DNA of 64,000 nt, from positions 39,826,890-39,890,889 of the forward strand of contig NW_023998415.1 in the NCBI RefSeq assembly GCF_014805625.2, in the 5' to 3' direction. Each line of letters opens with the position of its first letter. Position 1 is the first letter of the stretch. Both the position numbers and the translations under genes were made by a program. Shown one piece after another: positions 48,915 to 59,900 of this stretch. The stretch comes from Glossina fuscipes (Eukaryota; Arthropoda; Insecta; Diptera; Glossinidae). The notes under the pieces were generated by a model. The model made no database searches, was not told the origin of the DNA, and was given only the letters and a program-made list of their open reading frames with translations.

Positions 48915-49047
48915 GACTTTTTGGGTTCAAATACGAAATACGGTAGAGTTTTTAATAAAGCCGAAAATCTTAGATGGTAGTGCTTTAAGACTTTAGTCTT
49001 AGAATTTATTCTCTGGCTAAATTAATAATAATAATAATAATAATACA
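48915..49047 (+). mobile_element. SINE, 5'-truncated, with (TAA)n tail
   Basis: TTGGGTTCAAATACGAAATA (B-box region), CGGTAGAGTTTTTAATAAAG, CCGAAAATCTTAGATGGTAG, TTAGAATTTATTCTCTGGCT and seven or eight TAA units. It matches the SINE at 35234-35397 throughout except for the lost A box. It lies about 100 bp beyond the upstream side of the mariner relic. Confidence 0.8.
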
Positions 49048-52000
49048 TCGATTTTATTAGTGAAATACCCATCGATATATATAGTGGATCTGAATTCAGA
49101 AAAAACAAAAAATTAATAAATAAATAATTCATTTAGAAATTTTCAGACTTTTTAGCATTTTTTTTTGTTATTCTCTCAGTTTTTGTGAACGCATGAATAT
49201 GTGACGCCTGATCCGCAACATTAATTAAAGAATAAATTTGTCAAACATCGTCCTTGTTTAAATCTTTATTGTTCAGAATTATAGTAGCTAGCAACAAGTA
49301 TAGATGGATGGATGGATGGATAAACCAATTAAAGACGACACTTGAGCTTTCCATCAATCCTAATGACTTAAAACGTGCTTTTTACTTTTTACGAGTTAAA
49401 AGTTTGGTGAATAAAAATTTTCCGCACATTTCAAAATGATTAAATTCTCTTTAAATAAAAATACATTAATTAAAATTCTCATAAATAATTTTGATATTAA
49501 TTAATATTATTTTGTATTTCAATAACGAAAATGAATTGAAGATAAGTTTGTACTGTATGGTATATGTTCGAGCTATTGTTAGTGCCGCTGTTAATTTTAA
49601 TTTGTATGAATGTATGCGAATAACGTACATCATTGTACGATTGTTGTTGATGAAAATGAAGAGATGCTTGAAGGTCATCTAGCGAAATAAAATTTTTGTA
49701 ATACTGTTATACGACATACCGTTGCCCCAAGTTATTCACAATACAGCAGAGAAAGGCGCATTGAGAGAATATTGAGAAAGATAGGCCGGCAGACTGTGCA
49801 AAAAAAAAAAAAAAAGAGCAGGAGAGAGAGGTTATGCGATATACGATTCATCTCGAAACTTTTGATACCCAACACATCCAGGCTAGGTTTGTTCAAAAAT
49901 TTGAAGTACTTTTTAACAACTTTTTTTGTCTCTTTTCAATACCCTCTACTAATTATTTGTTGCTTCTTTCCCCTGATAAATGCATCCTAATACATGCTAA
50001 GAGTCATTATTTTGTTGATGGTTGATAATTTGAGCATTTAGTGTGCATATGGATTAAAAGGGGATGCAAGTTTAATTACTACACATATAATGCCCGATTC
50101 TTAAATTTATCTTTAACCGAACATATGAGCGGAAATACTTTATTAACCATCCCAGTCTTGTTAAGAGATGTATTTGTAAAGAAAGGATCTAAAGTTCATT
50201 ACTTTCAGTTTCCCCATTGCTTTCTAACTATCACTGTATCAAATGTCTCCGTTTGTGTGACTGTTATGTTTTATATATAGATCTCCGAAGCATTTCTTCA
50301 TCAATGAGCTGTTTTTGTATCCATGCATCGAAGCAACGTCAAAAATCTATCATGTCCTTATTTCTTAAGCGTGTGACAATTCCTATCGTCGAAAGATATT
50401 TCAATTTAAGTCGATTCTAAATGTTTCGAATAAAAATCTTTAAAATCATTGGAACAAATTCCAGACCATATAAAGTTAACATCTTTTTGAGGTATATGTC
50501 CAAGAGTTTTATGTAAATGGTTCGTTCAGTTTATCTATAATCGCACTAAAGAATGAGTAAAAATATTTGATAGTTTTCGGGTTGACTCTTCTCTTGTTTA
50601 ACACTGCATTTAACTTGAGTATTCTTAAAAACACGACCCACAGAGAAAGGAAGAATTGGCTTAATGAACAATATAACTGCAGCTTGGTCGAGAAACTCTA
50701 CCGATGTATTTATCATGTAGACCAGGAACTTGAATTAAATATTCGTCAAGGTTAGGTGAATGTTATCCGAGACGTTGAAAGACTTTTCCATAAGTGAAGA
50801 TATTCAAAAAAAAAAACGAAAAAAAAAAGTTTCAGTTGCTTCAATCTTATAACTTTCACATACCATTAATCTTAACTTTTTGATCTACGTCAGACTCTCA
50901 GTCGATTCAACAACGTCTCTCTCTGTCTCTTTACTTTTGTGAACATAATGCGGTTTTCTTTATGCGCGCATAGGTCCGGAATAACAATAATTTATGTAAA
51001 GCTGATTAAAGAAATTAAAGATGACACGAAATTCTTCGTTTTGAGAATAAGTTAATAGTGTTTTGTTTAGCTAAAGTAATGAACAGTTTGCAATCAGCTA
51101 CAAGCGGTACGACTGTTAGAAAGCATTATAATTGCTTGTAAATGAAATGATAAAACTAACATATCGAAAATTTGAGAATTTTGAAAAGAGAAAACAAGTG
51201 TCGAACATGCGTATAATGAATATTCAGAAAGAGTATTTTATACTGTTAGACTATAGATATCATCACTGCTCGTATACAATGCAATACTGCAAGTGTTATA
51301 CCGCATTTACTCCATTTAAGATTTATGGTTATGTGTGAGCGTGTGTGTGTGTGTGTGTTTATTATATTTGTGTACTGTAAATTTTAATTAATTGTAAAAG
51401 TCGTTCTCCTATATAATTTATCACAATTTAATACCCAAACAACTATTTAACGTAATTACGGAGATATTGAACGGTTTTGCTATGATTACAAAAAATCATA
51501 AATACTTCATATTACAATTAAAATCATCGCCTATGACATTATGACATATGTATTATAATAAAGTTGCGTTGAATTTTTTTCTCTTTTTCTATTTTATTTC
51601 ACTAGCTTCACTTTAGTTTCAACGACCAGTAGCTGATCAAGTTTTTATCTTCTTTATCGACGAGAAAAAGAAGGGGAATTGTGGTAAAGCGTTAAAATGA
51701 GAAAAAAATTACATAAGCATTTGTAATAGAAAATTTCATTTTCTTTTCCTTTTGTTGCTTTTTGTGTGAATGAATTTTAAAATAGAAAATAAATTTGGAA
51801 ATCGCTTAATACGAATTAAAAAAATATATTATATATATATATATATATATTAAAATGAATTTCATGCGCTCGCTATCACAAGATTTTTTATATACATAGT
51901 TACTGTCCTTGATTTTCTTTAGGTTTTATGTTCCGAACCGACACCAGCTACAGAGTTTCGATTATTAATAGATAAGGTGTTGAAAATTTTTGATTTTCAA

Positions 52001-54769
52001 TTTTCAAGGCTTTTTCCAGCATTTTACAATTGGGAGATCTGATCTCCTCTCTATACCTAAAACTAAGAATATATTTTATGAATTTTTTACAACCGCAATT
52101 AATTTAGTTTAGCGTCATCAAAAATGACAAAAGCTTGTACATAAGTTAATGTCGCACCTGGGCACTTATATATAAGTACATTTGTTTTGACCGTTGTGCA
52201 ACTTTTTTGAATATTTCATTGCATCGATTGTAGAACGATGACTGGTGTTAAAATGAGAAAGTGCTGTTTCCTGCAGTTATTCGAATTCAGTTGAAATTAT
52301 TTTGATTATAAACGGGTATCACACAGAATATTATTATTATGGACAAATGTTTGTAAATCCAGTAAATTAATGACGGAGATCCTTGAACCAATGTATATCT
52401 TTAATCTAAAAACGAAATGAGGTGATCGCCTAAGCAATGCACTCCTTTCGCCGTACATCTGATTAATTCTATTTCTTCTCTTTCTTCATCTATTACAGGC
52501 CATCCATCCTTATCCATCCTGTGCGTCATCGGATAACGCAGGTTCACGTTTTGAAGGTAGGATTCTAAGTAAAAACTTTAAGAAGATCTCATTATTTGTC
52601 ATACTCATCATCGAAAGATGAGGGATTTCATTCATCATTTTGTCACGCGTAAAAGCAAACTTCAAAAATCCCATCAAGTCTATAAGTACATGCAATAGAC
52701 TTTCTTATGCAAAGTTATACGGGGGTTACATACGTAAAGGCTTTGCCGGATCAATTCAAGAAAAAACAAGCTAACATGAACGGGCCCGTATAAGGCCCGG
52801 TCAAGGGGCATTAAAGCTTAAGGAACAGACGGATAGATGTACGGGTGAGAATGCCTGCCTTAAACGACTTTATGAGCCCGAGTTGACTTAAAAGTTTACA
52901 AACATTTTACAAATGTTTTAAAATCTTATGCCATTTCCGCGCGGACTTCAAAATTTATTGTGTAATAAAAAAAGCTAGCACATCCTTCCGTTTTGAGTAA
53001 TGGTATAAATTTCGTTTCCAAAACTGACAACAAAGCAGTGTTCATTGGCCTCTAGCCAGCCCAGCCCACACATTAATACAAACAGCGATCATAACTATAA
53101 GATAATTAGGATAAGAAAAATAGAAGAAAAAAAAAAAAACAAATTATTTTCGCCTAAGATTATCATTATGCTTTTTTCGTTATTGCAAATTTCTTTTAGG
53201 GCAGAAGAAAGTATGTTTCATCAACACTACACCATCTTGCATAAATATGTAAATATATACTTACAAAATAACTCTAACATATATGTCGGTAGGCGAATGG
53301 CGATGAGGCATACTAATGTCTATTCATCTATAACGCCTATCATATAACGAAAGCTTAACGTGCCCGCGAATAGTTTACATAATAAATCTAAATCGAGCAA
53401 TGCTCGGCACCGAAAAATAGACTGTGCTGCAAAAACCTTATTAAAGAGAACAATTATTTCATTATTTTCAGTTTTACATTGATTACGAGGGAACTAACCC
53501 ATCAAACGATTTGATAAAATTTCCCAATTTGACCTGACCTAACTGCAAGAAGAAGAATTTAAGATCAAATTTCATTTGATTCGTTATGTATAATGATGAA
53601 ATATTCGTATAATTTGTCAAGACAAAGAATATGTCAATTAAGGCAATAAGATGATATAACGGAAAGATTACTGTGCATTTGTAAGTAGGAAGAGATTTAT
53701 CAATTGCTGAATTGGTAAAAATTAACCGCTAAGTTGATAAGATTCAAATGGAAATTGTTAAGAACAACTCCGCAAATCCGCTCCGTTCACGTAACTCAAC
53801 GTATTATTCGATTGCTTTACAGATATTGGATAAATTTAATGTACACGTTCCTAGAGGGAGTATGAGTCAAGCAACAACAACAAATTTATTAGAATATATA
53901 TATATATCTTTTATCTATAATTGTTAAAAATCACTGCAAGCAAAAGTGTAATAAATGTTTATGTTGACAATCTCTGTGTTATTGCATATTCTGTAGTGGA
54001 AACTATGCACAGAACTCCCAACCGCAACCACAGCCACAGCAATAGCAGAACATTCATAATTGTTATTTTTCATAATTAAATCGATGTTTGCATAGAAAAG
54101 AAAAGGGAAACAGGGAAGAGAAAGCATATTCCATTTAATTTAAATACAACGTACGTTAAAAGAAAATAACAAACAAACAACAATACCGAAAAGACAGACA
54201 AAACAGTGATTCAAACATTTAACATCAGTTTTATGCGGAATTTTGTGTACCTTTCACCTTAAACGCGGGATTTTTTTGGGTTCATTACCACTACTGAAGT
54301 TCGCTGACAAGATTGAATCTGAAAAAGCTAAAGACTATATACAGCAAGTAATGTGAAGTAAAGTATGTAATCTCGACAAGCGTGAAAATCTGAAGCGTCT
54401 TTAATCTTTTCCCTCCGTCCGTATCTATTGTGAAAGCATCTACGATTGCTAACCTGAAACATGAACAGTTAACCATTCAAGTGGAAGAAAGGGATAATTC
54501 GCTTACCAGTTTATTAGCAGCGCGTAAAACGCTATACAACTATTAAACTGTAATATAGTATAAATATTTGCCGGGGCCATCGTAAAGTCTCCTGAGAAAA
54601 TAATCAATTGATACGCCTACAATAGACAAAGCATTATTCAATCTTGGTAGTACACCACAACAAGATAGGTATGTGGAAAGCTTTTTGTATGCGCACTTTT
54701 ATCTCACAGAAATCAAGGGTCTACATAAAGGGATCTATATATATAAATTTTGCCAGTCGGGGCGCGCAA
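49048..54769. other. No gene recognised
   Basis: Nearly 6 kb without a defensible gene. Frames of 60-100 codons (for example 49772-49990, 50041-50280, 53045-53347 on + and 52510-52695 on -) carry no recognisable domain. Contains GT (51341-51358) and TA (51827-51850) arrays. A stretch near 52765-52870 has GGGCCCG/CGGGCC words and a primer-like ACAGACGGATAGATG, suggesting an eroded dispersed repeat. Confidence 0.5.
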
Positions 54770-55572
54770 ATCCGCTGCGATGACAATTCATGAGCTACCA
54801 AGCACTATGGATGACAATTGGTGCCAGGAAAAACGGCTAAATGTTAACTAGAAATTCAGAAAAAAATTCCTGGCTCCTTTCCCTAGGAAGACGAAACTGT
54901 CATTGTCATTACTTAAAAGACGTTGAAATCGCTTATTTAAACGAGATGAAATATCTGTACCTTAATTTTGAGAAAGTTTTAACTTGGAATCCTCATCTGA
55001 TGTGATATTTAGGTAACCTATACGGCTTTGCATTGGTGGTCTAAGTTTAACCAAGAAACGGTGGCGTTGAGACTGCTTTGGCACGGGTATAGCCATAAGA
55101 ACTTGCCCCGCATATGCGTTCGACATGTTGTTGGCCATAGATCCTCTTCCTATAGGTATAGAACGAGACAGTACACTTAGATAAAATATTAACAATATTA
55201 ACGAGTAATCTGAAGTCTGGTAGCTCTGAAGGACTTCATAGACGAACCCGTTGTTAAAGTACCGACGCCCTCATCTGCAAGTCCAATACTATCTGGTCGA
55301 TTCAGAGTGACCATAAAGCAGAAATCACTCGCTATTTCAGTGCTTAGAATACTTAACAAGACAATACAGCAGAGAGCTAATCTGCATTCACTTCGATGGT
55401 TAGGCTGCTTCAAAGGTGGTGAAAAGGCGAACAAAGATTTCTAAGTTCGTGTTGAAGTGTTTTCGAATTCTGCATGAACTACGGAAGCGTAATGAGATGC
55501 ATCTAATATGGGTATGACTGGCATTGGAAGGCAATGAAAGAGCTGACTGCGCAATGCGGATCCGTGCGGTAG
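54770..55572 (+). mobile_element. LINE relic: reverse transcriptase 3' end and RNase H
   Basis: Three conserved stretches in order on the + strand show this. WCQEKRLNVN (54819-54848) followed in frame by PRKTKL (54882-54899) is the segment after the RT catalytic core. MKYLYLNFEKVLTWNPHL (54946-54999) matches K-Y-L-G-x-x-x-D-x-x-L-T-W-x-x-H. AYAFDMLLAIDPLPIGIE (55110-55163) matches A-L-E-V-x-x-x-L-P-P-L-x-x-x-I. Then KFVLKCFRILHELRKRNEMH and LIWV, stop, LALEGNERADCA (55443-55560) give the end of an RNase H domain, W-V-P-G-H-x-x-x-x-G-N-E-x-A-D with the PGH lost. LINEs of the I/LOA/R1 group have this order; the exact clade is uncertain. The catalytic YxDD block, endonuclease and ORF1 are missing. 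In-frame stops make it inactive. The minus-strand frames at 54962-55434 are its antisense shadows. Confidence 0.85.
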
Positions 55573-56060
55573 CGTTTACTTTGGTTGTTGCTATAATGAA
55601 CGCTCAATCCGTAAACGCATAACACTTATCGATTGAAGACACACTCTTTTTTTCTTCCTCTTTCTGACCCTCAACATGTCACGTCTACCTTCGTATCCAT
55701 ATTGTCGAAATCATTCGACTTGACGCCACTCGAAATGATCAATCATGTTGCTGTAGTGTTCTTTATTGCCGGTGACTTTAACGACATGATTTATGCACGC
55801 TCTGCTTGACAGCCTCGATTACTTCAGCAGTGCATCTATGCTTTTCACGGATTGGATTCTCGGTAGATTACAACCACTTGAGCTTGACTCGAATGGTAAG
55901 CTCTATAGAGGTCGATGACGTTTACCATTAATTTGCTTGTTCACGAGCGACACATGGCCCGAATAGAGGTCTAACGAGTTCTATATACGCCTTCCGACTG
56001 TGTATGTCCCACGTTGACTTGCCAACTGACTGCGCGCTAAACATAAATGTCGATTTTGAT
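55573..56060. other. G+C-richer block of unknown nature, next to the LINE relic
   Basis: Noticeably less A+T-rich than its surroundings, continuing directly from the LINE relic. It could be the remaining 3' part of that LINE or another old element. Neither strand gives a recognisable protein. It ends at an A12 run (56080-56091) where the usual A+T-rich sequence resumes. Confidence 0.4.
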
Positions 56061-56768
56061 GGGAATCTGGACAGAAAAAAAAAAAAATTGGCGGTACGAA
56101 GCGTTGAAAATATATGTATAATCCTTATTTGATCATCCCGTCTATAAAAATAAATGGCTAAATAAATATTTCATTTCTTTCTCTTTGTTGCTGCTTATGT
56201 TTATGCTTCATGTTACAATTAAAATAATAGATCATGTTTACTTTCTCACACCTCGGCTTTAGCTATGAAGACGATTGTGCTCATATCTAATAAGTATAAT
56301 TTAAAATATAAATGTATAAAAAAATTTTTTGTTCGTTTTTTTTTTTTTTTTTTTTTTGGTTTGTTGATGGATGAATGAATTAAGTCTGCGGACGATAATT
56401 TTTTTTACATAATAATTATATATATATATATTTTTTTGATTTTATTAAGTTTATTGGTTGTTTAATTTGATTTTGAGGTTATGAACTCTTCTGTTTTCAT
56501 TTTACGTATATTGGTTATGAAATTTTTCATCAATTTTTTTACTTAGTCGATTTATATGTGTGAGTTAATTGTGTTTTCGCAAAGCGATGGCATAAAAACA
56601 GTGCAAACAAATTTATCATTAACTTTTTAAACTTGTTGCTATTATTGTTTTCATTTTCCTTTTCGTTTTTCTTCTCGCTCTCCTTTTTTTGTATTTCTAT
56701 TCAAGAAAAAAAAAACCAAACGAAATTGTATTGAAACTTTAATTTACAGCATTTAACACATAAAAAGT
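56061..56768. other. No gene recognised
   Basis: A/T homopolymers (56336-56357, 56398-56406, 56707-56716) and A+T-rich DNA up to the edge of the long-inverted-repeat element. Confidence 0.55.
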
Positions 56769-57725
56769 TTAAGGGTGTGAAAATAAATTCGAATTTAACT
56801 AGCAAAGACAACTACCATAACTGTTAAGAACAGTCTGTTAACGCCTTAACAGAGATCTGTTAAATAATTAAAATTAAGATATAATTGGATTTGAAAGTCT
56901 ATTCCGTCCATGCTGAACAAAGTAAAATATTTTTGTGGAGATCTACATGAAAATACCTTTCAAACAAACTAAACAAATTCAAATTCTGCTTATGGGAACT
57001 ATTTTTAACAAGGTTTTGAAATTTGGTATGTTAGCGTAACATGGATATGGAAGAACATGCAAATTTGAGATTCTAGTGCGGCCAAACTAGACAATGTCAC
57101 CTATATCACGTGAATCTATGTAAAAGAATGATGTAGGCAATTGATGTAGAGAATCGCGTAGAGAGTGACGTAGAGAATGAAGTAGAGAACGGCGTAGGCG
57201 ATCGTGTAGAAAATGACGTAGAGTACGATGTAGACAAAAGCGTAGAGATTAGAGTAGAGAATAACGTAGAGAATGACGTATTTTGATGTTTTGACGTTGC
57301 CCTATAAAAATTTAGGCAAAAACGGCAACCTTAGAGCACTCTCGCAGCATTATTTTGTACTAGAATATATTGCACTACAATATAGTGTATTTTGTACTAG
57401 AATATATTGCAGTAGTAGTATATTGTACTAGTATATACTGTAATCACATCCATTTTTCGCTAACATACCATATTTCAAAAAATTGTTAAAATTAGTTCCC
57501 ATAAGCAAAACTTGAATTTGTTCAGTTTGTTTGAAAGACATTTTCATGTAGATGTCCACAAAAATATTTGAGATTGTTTAATATGGACGGAATAGACTTT
57601 CAAATCCAACTATATCTTAATTTTAATTATTTAACAGATCTCTGTTAAGACGTTAACAGAGTGTTCTTAACAGATATGGTAGGTGTCTTTGCTAGTTAAA
57701 TTCGAATTTATCTTCACACCCTTAA
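56769..57725. mobile_element. Foldback-like element with long terminal inverted repeats, TTAA flanks
   Basis: Left arm 56773 to about 57047 and right arm about 57449 to 57721 are reverse complements. Hand alignment over about 265 bp gave roughly 20-25 mismatches (about 90% identity) and almost no gaps. The outer ends are GGGTGTGAA and TTCACACCC, each next to TTAA (56769-56772 and 57722-57725). This is compatible with a TTAA target site duplication, although TTAA is its own complement and could belong to the arms. Near each end are CTTAACAG/CTGTTAAG palindromes. The ~400-bp centre has a 12-bp minisatellite and a short block with repeated GTACTAGAATATATTGCA-type words (about 57357-57441). No transposase is encoded, so this is a non-autonomous element. 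TTAA is the piggyBac target, but piggyBac ends normally begin CC rather than GGG, so the class is open. Confidence 0.82.
57129..57281 (+). repeat. 12-bp minisatellite inside the inverted-repeat element
   Basis: GTAG occurs at 57133, 57146, 57158, 57170, 57182, 57194, 57206, 57218, 57230, 57242, 57254, 57266 and 57278: a 13-bp first step, then eleven exact 12-bp steps. The unit is close to GACGTAGAGAAT. Because 12 is a multiple of three, one frame (57137 to the stop TGA near 57285) is open and reads as a four-residue repeat of the type (D/E/N)-V-E-N, but it has no ATG and is under 50 codons. Confidence 0.93.
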
Positions 57726-57753
57726 AACGTTGATTAAATTTTTAAATTTCCCC

Positions 57754-57842
57754 TACATATACATATATACACATACATATGTATACATATATATGTATAC
57801 ATATATATATGTATATATATATATACATATATATGTATATAT
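57754..57842. repeat. TACATATA/TATATGTA palindromic array
   Basis: Alternating ATACATA and TATGTAT words form an array that can fold on itself, about 30 bp outside the right edge of the inverted-repeat element. Confidence 0.88.
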
Positions 57843-58045
57843 TCATTGCTATGTATTTAACTTGTCAAGAGTACAACAAACAGCATCACTCTTCATATAA
57901 ATGAATTTCCTTTTAATTTAAATTTTTTTTTTTTATTTTTTTTTTTTTTAGTTTTTTTTTTTAGTTTTTATTTTTCAGTAGGAAATGAAAATCGTTGTTA
58001 TAGAGAACGTACACCATTTGCCAATGATTTTTGTATGCTAACACT

Positions 58046-58080
58046 CGCACACACGCACGCACGCACGCACGCACGCACGT
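58046..58080. repeat. (CACG)n tetranucleotide array
   Basis: CGCA/CACG units, about eight, next to CA-rich sequence. Confidence 0.92.
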
Positions 58081-58459
58081 ACACACGCATGTGTACAGAC
58101 ACACCCATCCACACAGATTCATTCAGCATATAAATGCTTACATGTATTTACACAAATAATAATAATTTTGCGTTTCTCTCTCGCTCTGTGTGTGTTTGTG
58201 TATGCGTACGAATATAAGTGGAAAAAAAAGAAGAAAGGAATTAGTTATCAAAAGCATTGTTCACGCCACTCAAACGGTCGTACTATGATGGCCAATATAT
58301 TATTGTTCGCACATTGTGTAGGGATTACAGTTCATTCAGTTTGAATTGTAATCATTTACATACACACAAACATGCGCCCAAATCGCACATACACATATCT
58401 ATATATATATTTATATATTTTTTTTTTAATAAATATGTATTTAAAGTTTAATAATATGC

Positions 58460-58491
58460 AATATGTATATATATATATATATATATATATT
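58460..58491. repeat. (TA)n microsatellite
   Basis: About 14 TA units. Confidence 0.93.
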
Positions 58492-59689
58492 GCTTTCCTC
58501 AATTAAAAATTGTATCTTAATTATCTAAAATTTAATTTAAAAAAAAATTGTGTTTCCATCAAACAAACTTAATGTAATGTTACCGCCTAAGGCAAGAGCA
58601 AAATTTTTTTCCTTTTAAAGTTTAAAAAAATTCTACATTTCATTCTCATTGTTTATGATCTAGGCATGCATTTTTTTGTTCGGTTCTTTTTTTTTACAAA
58701 AAGTTATTTCTGTTAAATTTTTTTTTTTTAATTTTATCATCTATTGAAATTAATCCTTTAGAAAAAAAGACCTTTTAGAATAGGAAACCCAATAAACCCA
58801 TTCAAGCATTCGATATATTGGCGACAGGTTTGATCTCCGTCTTAATAACCGCGTCAAGCGGCAATGATGAAGATTGTAAAAAAGATCACAATCAGCAAAT
58901 CCATCAACGATGATAATTTATGTATGTATTGCCTTGAATAGGCAAGAAATCTCGTAACGAATTGGGAAGAAATGAAACTAAGAATGGCGTGAAGTTGACA
59001 CACTTCGCTAAAATAAAATACATATATACGCTTACATTTTATAATTTCGTTTCAAAAGCCCAACATACTGCAGAAAGTATTTAACGTGTGTCCATGGGGC
59101 CATAACAACTTATTCAAAAAATATTTGTAAGACGCTGCCTGCACTTGTAATCATTATGTTCCAGTTTGCCTATTATGCTCAACAATTACCAATCGCCATG
59201 CTAATGACACCCAATTCGTTTTTGTTATGGAGAATATGTGGAGATTTTTGAAGGTGTTACCTACTCTCATGGATATCCAAAATTGCACTTTTAACACTAC
59301 TTACCATTCCCAAGGTTAGGGTATGATATTGCTAAAATTTCCACATACCGACAATAGATTGTATTTGCATGTAACAAAAACAAGAAGCACAAAACTATAT
59401 ATGTCTGCCTCAGCAATAATGGCGCCCTCGAGCTGCGCCGAAATACGACAGCTTGAGAGTTTTAGGAGTGATGCTTAAAAGTATTATTTGCATTTTGATT
59501 TTGGCCAATGTGCTTTATTAACTTAAATGGCTAATAGAAGACGAAGAAAAATAAACTGAAAAAGTTAATTTGTGCCCTAGGGCTAGTCAGTAGCAACCTT
59601 TTGAAATAGGCATTTCTGTTGACGATTGCACACGGGCAAGAGCAATAGCTATTAAGGAACTGAAAAGAATATCACTCTATCTCAACCTA

Positions 59690-59900
59690 TTACAACTGTA
59701 GCAACTACAACAACAAGAGCACAAACAAAATCAACAATAGTAGTAAGGGACTAAGATTTAACAGCAAGAACATTGCGATCAATAAAAAATAATAGTACAA
59801 CAGCAACAACAACAAGAATAGCCGCAACACCAACAATTACATTTCTTCAACAGAAAATAGTAATGGCATCAAAATTGTAACAACAATTACAGCATAATAA
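59690..59900 (+). repeat. CAA/CAG-type trinucleotide-rich region
   Basis: Scattered runs such as ACAACAACAAG and CAGCAACAACAACAAG, interrupted by other sequence and stops in every frame. Not coding. Confidence 0.7.

Noticed and set aside
54962..55434. Two minus-strand frames of 77 and 78 codons
   Set aside because: Antisense to the LINE reverse transcriptase and RNase H relic, whose motifs read on the + strand.
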